Shown here: positions 1 through 7,288 of the stretch, piece by piece
How positions within the stretch are numbered: the stretch's first letter is position 1
Layout: every line of letters starts with the position of its first letter
Assembly: GCA_963615565.1 (NCBI GenBank)
Contig: CAVEGR010000089.1
Coordinates: 1 to 15,483 of the forward strand
Direction: 5' to 3'
DNA from: UBA9732 sp963615565
GTDB taxonomy: Bacteria > Spirochaetota > Spirochaetia > Sphaerochaetales > Sphaerochaetaceae
DNA: 15,483 bases
The notes under the pieces: generated by a model
The model's input: the letters and a program-made list of their open reading frames with translations, nothing else
What the model was told of the DNA's origin: nothing
Database searches by the model: none
Position numbers and translations under genes: made by a program

Positions 1-32
1 GTCCTTTGCTCTACCAACTGAGCTAAAACGGC
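1..32 (-). tRNA. tRNA 5' half, cut by the window edge
   Basis: On the minus strand the sequence begins GCCGTTT (acceptor strand), then TA, a D arm GCTC-AGTTGGTA-GAGC, A26, and the 5' anticodon stem AAGGA followed by C32. The window ends inside the anticodon loop, so the anticodon is not visible. The acceptor start resembles many tRNA-Thr genes, while the AAGGAC anticodon stem resembles some tRNA-Phe genes. I therefore leave the identity open. A near-consensus promoter lies just upstream. Confidence 0.9.
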
Positions 33-43
33 AGACAAGTGAA

Positions 44-72
44 TGTATACTGAAATTGCTTTCAATTGTCAA
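44..72 (-). promoter_or_regulatory. Sigma70-type promoter of the tRNA gene
   Basis: Minus strand: TTGACA (67-72), a 17-base spacer, then TATACA (44-49). Transcription would begin about 37, just before the mature tRNA 5' end at 32. The spacing and the perfect -35 box make this one of the best promoters in the window. Confidence 0.75.
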
Positions 73-98
73 GAGGTGATTGGAAAAATATTGAGAGG

Positions 99-127
99 TT
101 TAAAAAAAGCTATTTTGACGTTATAGT
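99..127 (+). promoter_or_regulatory. Possible dprA promoter (leaderless)
   Basis: TTTAAA (99-104), a 17-base spacer and TATAGT (122-127), each box matching about four or five of six consensus positions. The -10 box is followed after seven bases by ATG at 135, so the transcript could start at or next to the start codon. The evidence is pattern-based only. Confidence 0.4.
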
Positions 128-134
128 TTTGAAT

Positions 135-1076
135 ATGAATATGGGAAAGTATCAAGCAGCATTAAATTATGAAACTTTAGTTCTGGCCTTGGGCCGGGCA
201 GATTCTTATTGCATGTCAATTTTTGATGAGATTGCACAGCATTGCAATGTTGATGAGGCTATGCCTTTCAATTGTGCAATTTATAGCCAAATTAGCAAGG
301 TTTCTGATTTAATTTTGAGCGAGTGCTACTTAAAGTGTAGATTAGCTTTTGAAAAGTTACCTGCCAATGTTGAGATTATTGATTCTAAAAATTCATATTG
401 GCCTAAAGATGTTACTGGTATGAAATTTTTATATTTACTTGGAAATAAAGAGCTTCTTTTGACACCAAGCATAAGTGTTGTTGGCACTAGAACTCCTTCT
501 TCTATGGGATCTAAACTTACTCAAGAAGTTGTTAAAGCGTTAGGTGAAAGTGGATTCTCAATTGTCAGTGGTTTGGCAAAAGGAGTGGACGGAATAGCCC
601 ATATTACAGCTTTAGCCCAAAATTTTCCAACAATTGGCGTTATTGGGACATCGGTTTGTGGTGTGTATCCAAAAGAACATGCTAAGTTGCAAGGCCTTGT
701 GGCTCAGCATGGCCTTCTTGTGTCGCAATTTGCACCATCTAGACAAGTGCAGCGTTATTTTTTCATGCAGCGCAACCAGCTTATGAGTGAAATAAGTCTT
801 GGTAGTTTTGTTGTGGAAGATAGAGATGGCGGGGGTGCAGTGCAACAGGCTTTGTACAGTCAAAAGCAAGGTAAGAAAGTGTTTGTTCTCAAAGATGTTC
901 ATGAAAATCGTACGTTTCTGTGGCCTAGAAAATTTGAGGACGTTGTGGTGGTAAATACAGCTGAAAATGCTGGCAAGGTGGTGAAGAAAGCTCTAGGCTC
1001 TGGGAAGGCGACTGCTAAACCAAGAAATACGCGTGATAGGGAGCTAGATTCGTTGGTGCAACCGGAGTTGTTTTAG
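135..1076 (+). CDS. dprA: DNA-processing protein DprA (Smf)
   Basis: About 313 residues. DprA binds single-stranded DNA and loads RecA onto incoming DNA during transformation; many bacteria that are not known to be competent also carry it. The DprA Rossmann core is clear: VVGTRTPSSMG at residues 115-125, SGLAKGVDGIAH at 145-156, GVYP near 176-179 and RNQLMSEIS near 213-221. The N-terminal ~100 residues are poorly conserved helical sequence, and no C-terminal winged-helix domain is evident. The frame extends upstream to a TTG at 66, but that start has no ribosome site and would lie on the divergent tRNA promoter. I prefer ATG 135 because a -10-like box precedes it by seven bases; ATG 141 is also possible. 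alaS follows after 39 bases in the same direction. Confidence 0.88.
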   Translation: MNMGKYQAALNYETLVLALGRADSYCMSIFDEIAQHCNVDEAMPFNCAIYSQISKVSDLILSECYLKCRLAFEKLPANVEIIDSKNSYWPKDVTGMKFLYLLGNKELLLTPSISVVGTRTPSSMGSKLTQEVVKALGESGFSIVSGLAKGVDGIAHITALAQNFPTIGVIGTSVCGVYPKEHAKLQGLVAQHGLLVSQFAPSRQVQRYFFMQRNQLMSEISLGSFVVEDRDGGGAVQQALYSQKQGKKVFVLKDVHENRTFLWPRKFEDVVVVNTAENAGKVVKKALGSGKATAKPRNTRDRELDSLVQPELF

Positions 1077-1081
1077 TTGAC

Positions 1082-1110
1082 TATAATAGCCTAGAAAGTT
1101 AATATCTAGG
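1082..1110 (+). promoter_or_regulatory. -10 box and inverted repeat before alaS
   Basis: TATAAT at 1082-1087 is followed by CCTAGA (1090-1095), nine bases, then TCTAGG (1105-1110), a perfect 6-bp inverted repeat. The right arm overlaps the purine-rich stretch before the alaS ATG at 1116. No good -35 box stands 16-18 bases upstream. The repeat spans the expected transcription start near 1094. Its function is unproven. Confidence 0.35.
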
Positions 1111-1115
1111 GCATT

Positions 1116-2909
1116 ATGAGACCTATTACAGCTAACGAATTAAGAAAAAAATTCATTGATTTTTTTGTGAGCAGAGGCCATGTACAAATTAGTGGTGCAT
1201 CTGTTATTCCTGAAAATGACCCAACCGTTTTGTTTACAACTGCTGGTATGCATCCGCTTGTACCATATATTCTTGGTCAGCCACATCCAGCTGGGAGACG
1301 TTTGACGGACTATCAGAAGTGCATTAGAACTGGCGATATTGACAGTGTTGGAGATCCGCATCACCTCACATGCTTTGAGATGTTAGGAAACTGGTCTCTT
1401 GGTGATTATTTCAAGAAAGAAATGATTCCTTGGAGTTATGAATTTTTGACAAAAGAGCTTGGGATTGACCCTGAAAAGCTCTCTGTTACTGTTTTTGCTG
1501 GTGAAGATGGTATTCCTAGAGATGAAGAAAGTGCTGAACTTTGGCACAGCATGGGAATTCCTTATGAGAGAATCTTTTTCTTGCCTCGCGAAGATAACTG
1601 GTGGGGTCCTGCTGGCGAGACTGGTCCATGTGGTCCAGACTCTGAGATGTTCATTGATACAGGACGTCCAGCTTGTGGTCCAGAATGTAAGCCTGGCTGT
1701 AGCTGCGGCAAGTATTTTGAAGTGTGGAACGATGTTTTCATGCAGTACAAAAAGACTGCTGAAGGCAAGTTTGTTGAGATGGATCGCAAGTGCATTGATA
1801 CTGGAATGGGTATTGAAAGAACTATTGCAATTCTTCAGGACAAAAAGAGTGTTTACGAGACTGAGGTCATGCAACCAATTCTCAAGAAAATCCAAGAGCT
1901 TTCTGGTATTTCTTATGGTCAAGACGAGAAGACTGATGTCTCAATGCGTATAGTTGCTGACCATATTCGTACTAGTACTTTCATTTTGGGAGATCAAAGA
2001 GGTTGTACACCTTCTAATGTTGGACAGGGTTACATTCTCAGAAGACTTATTAGAAGAGCTGTTAGAAATGGTAAGCATCTTGGTATTGAAGGACCATTCC
2101 TTGCTAAGGTTGCTCAGGTTGTTATAGACCTTTATGGCGAGCCTTATCCTGAGTTGGTTGAAAACAAGGAAAAGGTTTTCTCTGAACTTACTCTTGAGGA
2201 GAACAAATTCAGTGAAACATTGGAAAAAGGCGAGAAGCAGTTTGAGAAGATGACATATTTTCTTGAGAAGCAGGGCGTGAAAGAGATTGCTGGAGGTTCT
2301 GCCTTCAAACTTTATGATACATATGGTTTTCCAATTGAGTTGACAAAAGAGCTTGCAGCTGAAAAGGGTTTTACTGTTGATGTTAAAGGCTTTGAAGAAG
2401 CATTTGCAAAACACCAGGATCTTTCTAGAACAGCTGTTGCTGGTCAGTTTAAGAGCGGTTTGGGTGATCATAGTGAACAGACTACAGCTCTTCATACTGC
2501 AACTCATATGCTTCAGGCTGCTTTGAGACAGGTTCTGGGTGATCATGTTCAGCAAAAGGGTTCTAATATTACTCCTGAACGTCTTAGATTTGACTTTACT
2601 CATAATGAGAAAATGACACCTGAACAAATCAAGAAAGTTGAAGATATTGTTAATGAAGAGATTGCAAAGGACCTTAAGGTTACTGTTCAAACTATGACTT
2701 TAGAAGAAGCTCAAAAACAGGGTGCTATGGCTTTCTTCTCAAGTAAGTACGGTGAACAGGTTACTGTTTATTCTATTGGAGATTTCTCAAAAGAAGTTTG
2801 TGCGGGTCCTCATGTTGAACATACTGGTGACATGGGCCATTTCCACATTCTTAAAGAAGAAAGCTCTTCTGCAGGTGTTAGAAGAATTAAGGCTGTTTTG
2901 GAGATGTAA
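1116..2909 (+). CDS. alaS: Alanyl-tRNA synthetase, short form
   Basis: 597 residues; a cytoplasmic enzyme that attaches alanine to tRNA-Ala. The class II catalytic core fills about 1-245, with the motif 2 region at 66-100 (including CFEMLGNWSLGDYF) and CIDTGMGIERT at 226-236. A helical tRNA-recognition region follows, with GQGYILRRLIRRAVR at 303-317. The editing domain has the zinc-type HTATH (His460, His464) and Cys562/His566. Typical bacterial enzymes are near 870 residues. This one goes almost directly from the recognition domain to HTATH, so the ~100-residue beta-barrel linker is missing, and it ends at IKAVLEM, so the C-terminal C-Ala (DHHA1) domain is missing too. Borrelia AlaRS is similarly short, which supports a spirochaete origin. 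An unusual cysteine cluster (Cys187, 191, 195, 197) sits in the catalytic domain. Confidence 0.97.
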   Translation: MRPITANELRKKFIDFFVSRGHVQISGASVIPENDPTVLFTTAGMHPLVPYILGQPHPAGRRLTDYQKCIRTGDIDSVGDPHHLTCFEMLGNWSLGDYFKKEMIPWSYEFLTKELGIDPEKLSVTVFAGEDGIPRDEESAELWHSMGIPYERIFFLPREDNWWGPAGETGPCGPDSEMFIDTGRPACGPECKPGCSCGKYFEVWNDVFMQYKKTAEGKFVEMDRKCIDTGMGIERTIAILQDKKSVYETEVMQPILKKIQELSGISYGQDEKTDVSMRIVADHIRTSTFILGDQRGCTPSNVGQGYILRRLIRRAVRNGKHLGIEGPFLAKVAQVVIDLYGEPYPELVENKEKVFSELTLEENKFSETLEKGEKQFEKMTYFLEKQGVKEIAGGSAFKLYDTYGFPIELTKELAAEKGFTVDVKGFEEAFAKHQDLSRTAVAGQFKSGLGDHSEQTTALHTATHMLQAALRQVLGDHVQQKGSNITPERLRFDFTHNEKMTPEQIKKVEDIVNEEIAKDLKVTVQTMTLEEAQKQGAMAFFSSKYGEQVTVYSIGDFSKEVCAGPHVEHTGDMGHFHILKEESSSAGVRRIKAVLEM

Positions 2910-2931
2910 GGAGTATATAGGGAGTATATAT
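2910..2931 (+). repeat. Tandem 11-base repeat duplicating a ribosome binding site
   Basis: GGAGTATATAG (2910-2920) is followed directly by GGAGTATATAT (2921-2931), differing only in the last base. It begins right after the alaS stop. The second copy supplies GGAG five bases before the aminopeptidase ATG at 2930; the first copy's GGAG is 16 bases away. Confidence 0.7.
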
Positions 2932-4261
2932 GGATCAGAAGTATGTTGAATCAACGTTAGAGTTGATTGATTTTATAAACGATAGTCCTTCTTGCTATCA
3001 TGTTGTGTCTAATGTTGCTGCTATTTTAGAGAATGCCGGTTGCATTAAGCTTGAAGAAGGAAAGAGATTTTCTCTTGAGAGTGGGTGTTCTTACTATGTG
3101 ACAAGGAACAGCTCTGCAATTATCGCTTTTAGAATTCCGTCTTCTTCTGAATCCATATCTTCTGATGCCGTTGAGCCAACAAATATTGAACCAGCTGGCT
3201 TTAGTGTTGTTGCTGCACATACTGATTCTCCATCTTTTAAAGTTAAGGCTAATCCAGAACTTCCTTTGAGTGATGCTTATACTACTATCAACGTTGAGGG
3301 CTATGGTGGAATGCTTATGGCTCCATGGTTTGATAGGCCTTTGTCTTTGGCGGGAAGAGCTTTTATAAAGCAAAATGATGGCCTAATTGTTGAAAAACTT
3401 GTTGATTTTGATAAAGATCTATGCCAGATAGTCAATCTTTGTATTCATCAGAACAGAGAGGCTAACAAAGGATATGAGTACAAGGTCCAAAAGGACATGC
3501 TTCCTCTATTGGCTTGTGGAAACAAGACTGGTGCTATAAAAACTCTTGTTGCAGAGCTTCTAGAAGTTGAAGAGTCTTCTGTTGTTGATACTGAGCTTTT
3601 CTTGTATAACCGCATGAGAGGTTCAATTTGGGGCCTTGAAGATGAGTTTTTCTCTGCTCCTAAGATTGATGATCTTCAATGTGCATATACTGCTCTTAAG
3701 GCTTTTGTTAATGCTCAGGATTCCAAGAGTTCTAAAATTCAAATGGTGGCTCTTTTTGATAATGAAGAAGTTGGAAGTTGTACTAAGCAGGGTGCGGACG
3801 GAGACTTTCTTGCACAAACAATTTCTCGTATTGGCTGTGCTTTAGGTTGGGATTATGAGGCTCAATGCATAGCTAAAGCTAAAAGTTTTATGGTTTCTGC
3901 AGACAATGGGCATTCTATTCATCCTAATTATCCTGAAAAATGTGATCCTTCAAACAAACCTGTAATGAATAAGGGGCTAATGATTAAGTATGCTGGAAAT
4001 CAGAAATACACTACCGATGCGTTTTCAGGTGCATATCTAAAGAATATTTTAGAAGAAGCTCAAATCCCTTATCAAGTTTTCTTTAACAATTCAAATGTTC
4101 CAGGTGGTGGAACTCTTGGAAATATTTCTGGTTCTCAGTTTTCAATTCCTTGTGTTGATGTTGGTGCTGCTCAACTTGCAATGCATTCTCCATATGAAAC
4201 GGGTGGAACTGAGGATACGTATAATTTAACTGAAAGTTTCAAAGCTTTTTTTGAAAATTAA
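2930..4261 (+). CDS. apeB: M18-family aminopeptidase
   Basis: 443 residues, the usual length for M18 (aspartyl aminopeptidase type) zinc exopeptidases, which remove N-terminal residues from peptides in the cytoplasm. Recognisable motifs, in order: AAHTDSP at 95-101 (His97 and Asp99 as likely metal ligands), APWFDRPLSLAGRA at 131-144, a KIDDL segment near 245-249, FDNEEVGS at 276-283 (catalytic and metal-binding acidic residues), SADNGHSIHPNYPEKCDP, and a C-terminal MHSPYETGG with the last metal-ligand His. There is no signal peptide. The start has a GGAG five bases upstream and lies 20 bases past the alaS stop, so co-transcription is likely. The NSS symporter follows after a short gap, consistent with a role in peptide and amino-acid use. 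Exact substrate preference cannot be read from sequence. Confidence 0.95.
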   Translation: MDQKYVESTLELIDFINDSPSCYHVVSNVAAILENAGCIKLEEGKRFSLESGCSYYVTRNSSAIIAFRIPSSSESISSDAVEPTNIEPAGFSVVAAHTDSPSFKVKANPELPLSDAYTTINVEGYGGMLMAPWFDRPLSLAGRAFIKQNDGLIVEKLVDFDKDLCQIVNLCIHQNREANKGYEYKVQKDMLPLLACGNKTGAIKTLVAELLEVEESSVVDTELFLYNRMRGSIWGLEDEFFSAPKIDDLQCAYTALKAFVNAQDSKSSKIQMVALFDNEEVGSCTKQGADGDFLAQTISRIGCALGWDYEAQCIAKAKSFMVSADNGHSIHPNYPEKCDPSNKPVMNKGLMIKYAGNQKYTTDAFSGAYLKNILEEAQIPYQVFFNNSNVPGGGTLGNISGSQFSIPCVDVGAAQLAMHSPYETGGTEDTYNLTESFKAFFEN

Positions 4262-4277
4262 GTATTTAGAGGTTTTT

Positions 4278-5633
4278 GTGGAAAAAAGAGAGAGCTTTAA
4301 GAGTAGGCTAGGATTTTTATTAGTTAGTGCAGGCTGTGCTATTGGCATTGGAAACGTTTGGAAGTTTCCTTGGCTTGTTGGCCAGTACGGTGGTGGAATA
4401 TTTGTTTTAATTTATCTTATTTTCTTGGTAATTATGGGAATACCTGTTCTTACAATGGAAATTGGAATAGGGCGAGCTAGTCGCAAAAGTACAGTTAATG
4501 GTTTCAAAGCACTAGAGAAAAAAGGTTCTAAATGGCATATAGAAGGCTATTTTTCAATTGTAGGATGCTATCTTCTCTTGATGTTCTATCATTCAGTTAC
4601 TGGATGGATGCTTGATTATACTTACAAATTTGCTTCTGGACAGTTTTCTTCAAAACCTAATGTTTCTGAAGTGTTTACCAATATGCTTTCTAATACAGGT
4701 GAAAGTGTTCTTTTTATGGTAATTGCAGTTGCTATTGGCATTTTTGTATGTGCAAAAGGGCTAGAGAAGGGTGTTGAGAAGATTACAAAAGTAATGATGC
4801 TTGGTCTTTTAGGCTTAATAATTATTCTAGTTATTCACTCTTTTACGCTTCCTGGTGCTTCTGAGGGATTAAAGTTTTATTTGGTTCCGTCCCTTGAGGC
4901 TGTTAAAGAAAATGGTTTGATTGCAACTATTGTTGCTGCCATGAATCAGGCTTTCTTTACTCTCTCTTTGGGCATTTGTGCTATGGAGATTTTTGGTACT
5001 TATATGAGTAAAGATCATACTCTTGTAAGTGAATCTGTGTACATTTGTGTTTTAGATACTTTTGTTGCTTTTTCTTCTGGTTTAATTATATTCCCTGCTT
5101 GTTTTAGCTATGGAATAGAACCTGGATCCGGTCCATCACTTATTTTTATGTCCCTTCCTCAAGTTTTTATGAACATGGCTGGTGGTAGAATTTGGGGAAC
5201 TTTATTCTTTGTTTTCATGTCTTTTGCTGCTTTAAGTACTGTAATTGCTGTCATGGAGAATATCATTGCTTCATTTATGGATACTTTTGGCTGGTCTAGA
5301 AAAAAGAGTGTTATTGTTAATGCTATTGGCTTGACTGTGCTTTCTCTTCCAGTTGCTTTTGAGTATAACCTTTTTAGTGGAATTACAGTTATAGGAAACA
5401 AAGGCTTTCTTGATAGTTGGGATTTCTTGGTCAGCAATCTATTACTTCCAATTGGAAGTTTAGTTATGTGTCTTTTCTGTACTTGGAAAGCCGGTTGGGG
5501 TTATGATGCTTTTACGGCAGAGGCTAATATTGGCCAAGGTATTAAATATGGTAAGAGCAAAGTGTTAAGATTTTACCTGAGTTATATTCTTCCTTTAATT
5601 ATCATTGCAATTATTGTGCTTGGACTCATTTAG
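4278..5633 (+). CDS. Sodium-dependent amino-acid symporter, NSS (SNF) family
   Basis: 451 residues from GTG 4278. An upstream TTG at 4251, inside the aminopeptidase gene, is also in frame, but AGAGG at 4268-4272 sits five bases before the GTG and decides the start. The protein is an inner-membrane carrier with about 11-12 hydrophobic segments. The first carries the family signature: residues 10-31 include RLGF, then GCAIGIGNVWKFP, the unwound TM1 stretch that binds sodium and substrate in LeuT and MhsT. A segment containing SFAALSTVIAVMENI corresponds to TM8 with its Na2-site Ser/Thr. The family usually imports neutral or aromatic amino acids with sodium; the substrate here is unknown. The gene lies 16 bases after the aminopeptidase gene. 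Its stop codon overlaps that of the convergent LysR gene, and no terminator is visible between them. Confidence 0.93.
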   Translation: MEKRESFKSRLGFLLVSAGCAIGIGNVWKFPWLVGQYGGGIFVLIYLIFLVIMGIPVLTMEIGIGRASRKSTVNGFKALEKKGSKWHIEGYFSIVGCYLLLMFYHSVTGWMLDYTYKFASGQFSSKPNVSEVFTNMLSNTGESVLFMVIAVAIGIFVCAKGLEKGVEKITKVMMLGLLGLIIILVIHSFTLPGASEGLKFYLVPSLEAVKENGLIATIVAAMNQAFFTLSLGICAMEIFGTYMSKDHTLVSESVYICVLDTFVAFSSGLIIFPACFSYGIEPGSGPSLIFMSLPQVFMNMAGGRIWGTLFFVFMSFAALSTVIAVMENIIASFMDTFGWSRKKSVIVNAIGLTVLSLPVAFEYNLFSGITVIGNKGFLDSWDFLVSNLLLPIGSLVMCLFCTWKAGWGYDAFTAEANIGQGIKYGKSKVLRFYLSYILPLIIIAIIVLGLI

Positions 5634-6520
5634 AGAGTTTTATAAAGCTCAACTATATCTTGAATGACTTTTAGATTCTCACAGTCTTTTGGGTAAACTA
5701 TGTTGGTATCTCTAATGAGGCTCATGTTTTCAATTGGAATTCCTATTAGTTTGCCTTTTTTGATTTCATCTGCACAAGCACTTCTAGATAGAACAGAGAC
5801 TCCTAGGTTTTGTCTAATCAAATCTTTAATTGTAGCTATGTTTTCCATTTCAAGAACAACGTCAAAATCTGATATTGAAAGATTGTTTTGATTTAATGCT
5901 TGATCAAATAAATTTGCAGTGTTTGAACTGGGAAGTCTTAGAATAAGTTTTTCTTTTTTTAATTCTTCCACTGAAACACTTAAATTTCTAGCTAGTCTGT
6001 GAGTAGGGGATACTGCTAATACTAGAGAGTCTGTATCCATTGTTATACTGGCAAGATTGGAGTCTTTAATTGTTCCATTTACAATTAAGAAGTCTAGCTC
6101 AAAATTTCTTATCATTCTATGAAGATTTTCAATTGTGTCTGTGACAACCTTAATTGATAGTCCTTTGCTTATATTTGTGTATTTTGCAAGAGCTTCCATT
6201 ACACGACTGCTTTCAACGGAATGAGTTATTCCTACAGTTAGAGATGAAATATTTGCTTTTTCATCTCTTATAGTCTGATACAGGTTGTTTGAAATTGCTA
6301 CAAGACGTCTAGCATACTTATAGACTATTTCTCCATTTGAAGTTAGATGAAGTTGTTTGTTGTTACGGATAAAGAGTTTTACTCCTAGTTCATCTTCTAA
6401 TGCTTTAATATGCTGACTTACAGCTGGCTGTGTTAGCGCTAATTCTTCTGCAGTTTTTGTAAAACTACTTGTCTCAACAACCTTCATAAAAGATATCAAC
6501 TTCTGATCAATTAAACTCAT
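5630..6520 (-). CDS. LysR-family transcriptional regulator
   Basis: 296 residues from ATG 6520. The N-terminal winged helix-turn-helix is typical: SSFTKTAEELALTQPAVSQ at 18-36, then IKALEDELGVKLFIR. A linker helix follows, and from about residue 90 to the end there is a LysR substrate-binding (periplasmic-binding-like) domain that would sense a small effector. The frame can be extended to a TTG at 6541, but the ATG matches family N-termini and lies nine bases after a perfect TATAAT, so the mRNA may be leaderless. LysR genes often sit divergent from their target. Here the upstream neighbour reads the same way, so the target is not obvious. The convergent NSS symporter is a possible target by proximity only. 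Confidence 0.93.
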   Translation of the reverse strand: MSLIDQKLISFMKVVETSSFTKTAEELALTQPAVSQHIKALEDELGVKLFIRNNKQLHLTSNGEIVYKYARRLVAISNNLYQTIRDEKANISSLTVGITHSVESSRVMEALAKYTNISKGLSIKVVTDTIENLHRMIRNFELDFLIVNGTIKDSNLASITMDTDSLVLAVSPTHRLARNLSVSVEELKKEKLILRLPSSNTANLFDQALNQNNLSISDFDVVLEMENIATIKDLIRQNLGVSVLSRSACADEIKKGKLIGIPIENMSLIRDTNIVYPKDCENLKVIQDIVELYKTL

Positions 6521-6529
6521 AATGTCCGA

Positions 6530-6560
6530 ATTATACTCCAATATTGGGTAAAAGTGTAAA
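6530..6560 (-). promoter_or_regulatory. Promoter of the LysR gene
   Basis: Minus strand TTTACA (6555-6560), a 19-base spacer and a perfect TATAAT (6530-6535). The expected start near 6523 is two or three bases before the ATG. The -35 box overlaps the end of the upstream gene's terminator T-run. The long spacer lowers confidence. Confidence 0.5.
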
Positions 6561-6588
6561 AAAAAAGGAACCTGCGAAAGGTTCCTTT
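6558..6588 (-). terminator. Intrinsic terminator of the small exported-protein gene
   Basis: Minus strand: stem GGAACCT / AGGTTCC (6579-6585 with 6567-6573), five-base loop, extendable by three A-T pairs, followed by a run of nine T (6558-6566). It lies 20 bases after the stop at 6608. This is the clearest rho-independent terminator in the window. Confidence 0.9.
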
Positions 6589-6607
6589 CAAGCTTATTAT
6601 GATAGGA

Positions 6608-7111
6608 TTAGTTAAGGTGATAAACACATCCAAGAGCTGCGTTATAAGAAATACCAGCAGTTACGCTATCAGAAAGAGCAAATGCATAACCTACACCAGC
6701 TCTAAGATATGCTGTAAAGTCACCAACGTTTTTCCATGTCCAGTCATAAGAAACAGAAGCTGTTCCACGAGCTGCAAGCTTAACACCCTTAGACTCGCCA
6801 AGAACAAAGTTTGCACCAGCCTGAAGACCAACATTAACGTCAAAAACTTCTTTGTTAATCTTAAATTCTGCTACTTTGTACTGTCCGCCAAGTACAGCGT
6901 CAATATATCCAGCATTACCAAATCCAAAAGCAGCTGTGATGTATCCATCCCACTTGTTGTCAATCTTGTAGCCAAATGTGATACCTGATGGTTGTCCTGC
7001 TTCTAAACCAAGTCTAAATCCGCTCTTCTGCTGACTAGGAAAAATTGACTTTGCTGCAACTGGAGCAATAATCATTGCTACGAGTGCAATAATGACGATA
7101 GCTTTCTTCAT
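6608..7111 (-). CDS. Small exported protein, probable outer-membrane beta-barrel
   Basis: 167 residues from ATG 7111, chosen because AGGAG (7119-7123) lies seven bases upstream. The frame extends further upstream, but without support. The N-terminus is a strong signal peptide: MKK, a hydrophobic core to about residue 16, and a likely cut after Ala20 (PVAA/K). The mature ~147 residues are rich in Gly, Ala and aromatics, with alternating polar/apolar strands such as SGITFGYKI, AYLRAGVGYAF and VTAGISYNAALG. This suggests about eight antiparallel strands, as in small outer-membrane barrels. No family was recognised, and the C-terminus (YHLN) is not the classical terminal aromatic. It stands as a single transcription unit with its own promoter, a ~68-base leader and a strong terminator, and its higher GC suggests high expression. 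A periplasmic beta protein is the alternative. Confidence 0.78.
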   Translation of the reverse strand: MKKAIVIIALVAMIIAPVAAKSIFPSQQKSGFRLGLEAGQPSGITFGYKIDNKWDGYITAAFGFGNAGYIDAVLGGQYKVAEFKINKEVFDVNVGLQAGANFVLGESKGVKLAARGTASVSYDWTWKNVGDFTAYLRAGVGYAFALSDSVTAGISYNAALGCVYHLN

Positions 7112-7185
7112 TTTCAAACTCCTAAAATTTGATATTTGAGGTTTTTGCAAAACTGCTTCTAGGCTTATTTTCAAAAACCGTTGCG

Positions 7186-7215
7186 ATTATACCAACAATT
7201 GAAAAAAAGTGACAG
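7186..7215 (-). promoter_or_regulatory. Extended -10 promoter of the small exported-protein gene
   Basis: Minus strand CTGTCA (7210-7215), an 18-base spacer and TATAAT (7186-7191) preceded by TGG, the extended -10 motif. Transcription from about 7179 gives a leader of roughly 68 bases before ATG 7111. The rest of 7112-7288 holds only the ribosome site of the divergent OPT gene and no further clear signal; a TATATT at 7245-7250 facing that gene has no matching -35. Confidence 0.6.
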
Positions 7216-7288
7216 TGTTAAGGTACCAATTCTTTTAATTTTTCTATATTATTAGGGCCTATTCCTTAGCTCGGCTGGAGGGGTGTAT

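Noticed and set aside
66..134. TTG-66 extension of dprA
   Set aside because: It has no ribosome site, overlaps the tRNA promoter, and its 23 residues do not resemble DprA N-termini. It cannot be fully excluded.
1941..2690. Long leftward open frame inside alaS
   Set aside because: It is antisense to a highly conserved gene, rich in Ser, Asn, Leu and Lys without domain structure, and has no ribosome site. It is a by-product of alaS codon use.
4251..4277. TTG-4251 start for the NSS symporter
   Set aside because: AGAGG with five-base spacing clearly marks GTG 4278, and the longer form would overlap the aminopeptidase gene.
6599..6988. Rightward open frame opposite the small exported-protein gene
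   Set aside because: Composition is low-complexity (Ser, Lys, Asn, Cys, Val) and the opposite strand has signal peptide, ribosome site, promoter and terminator.
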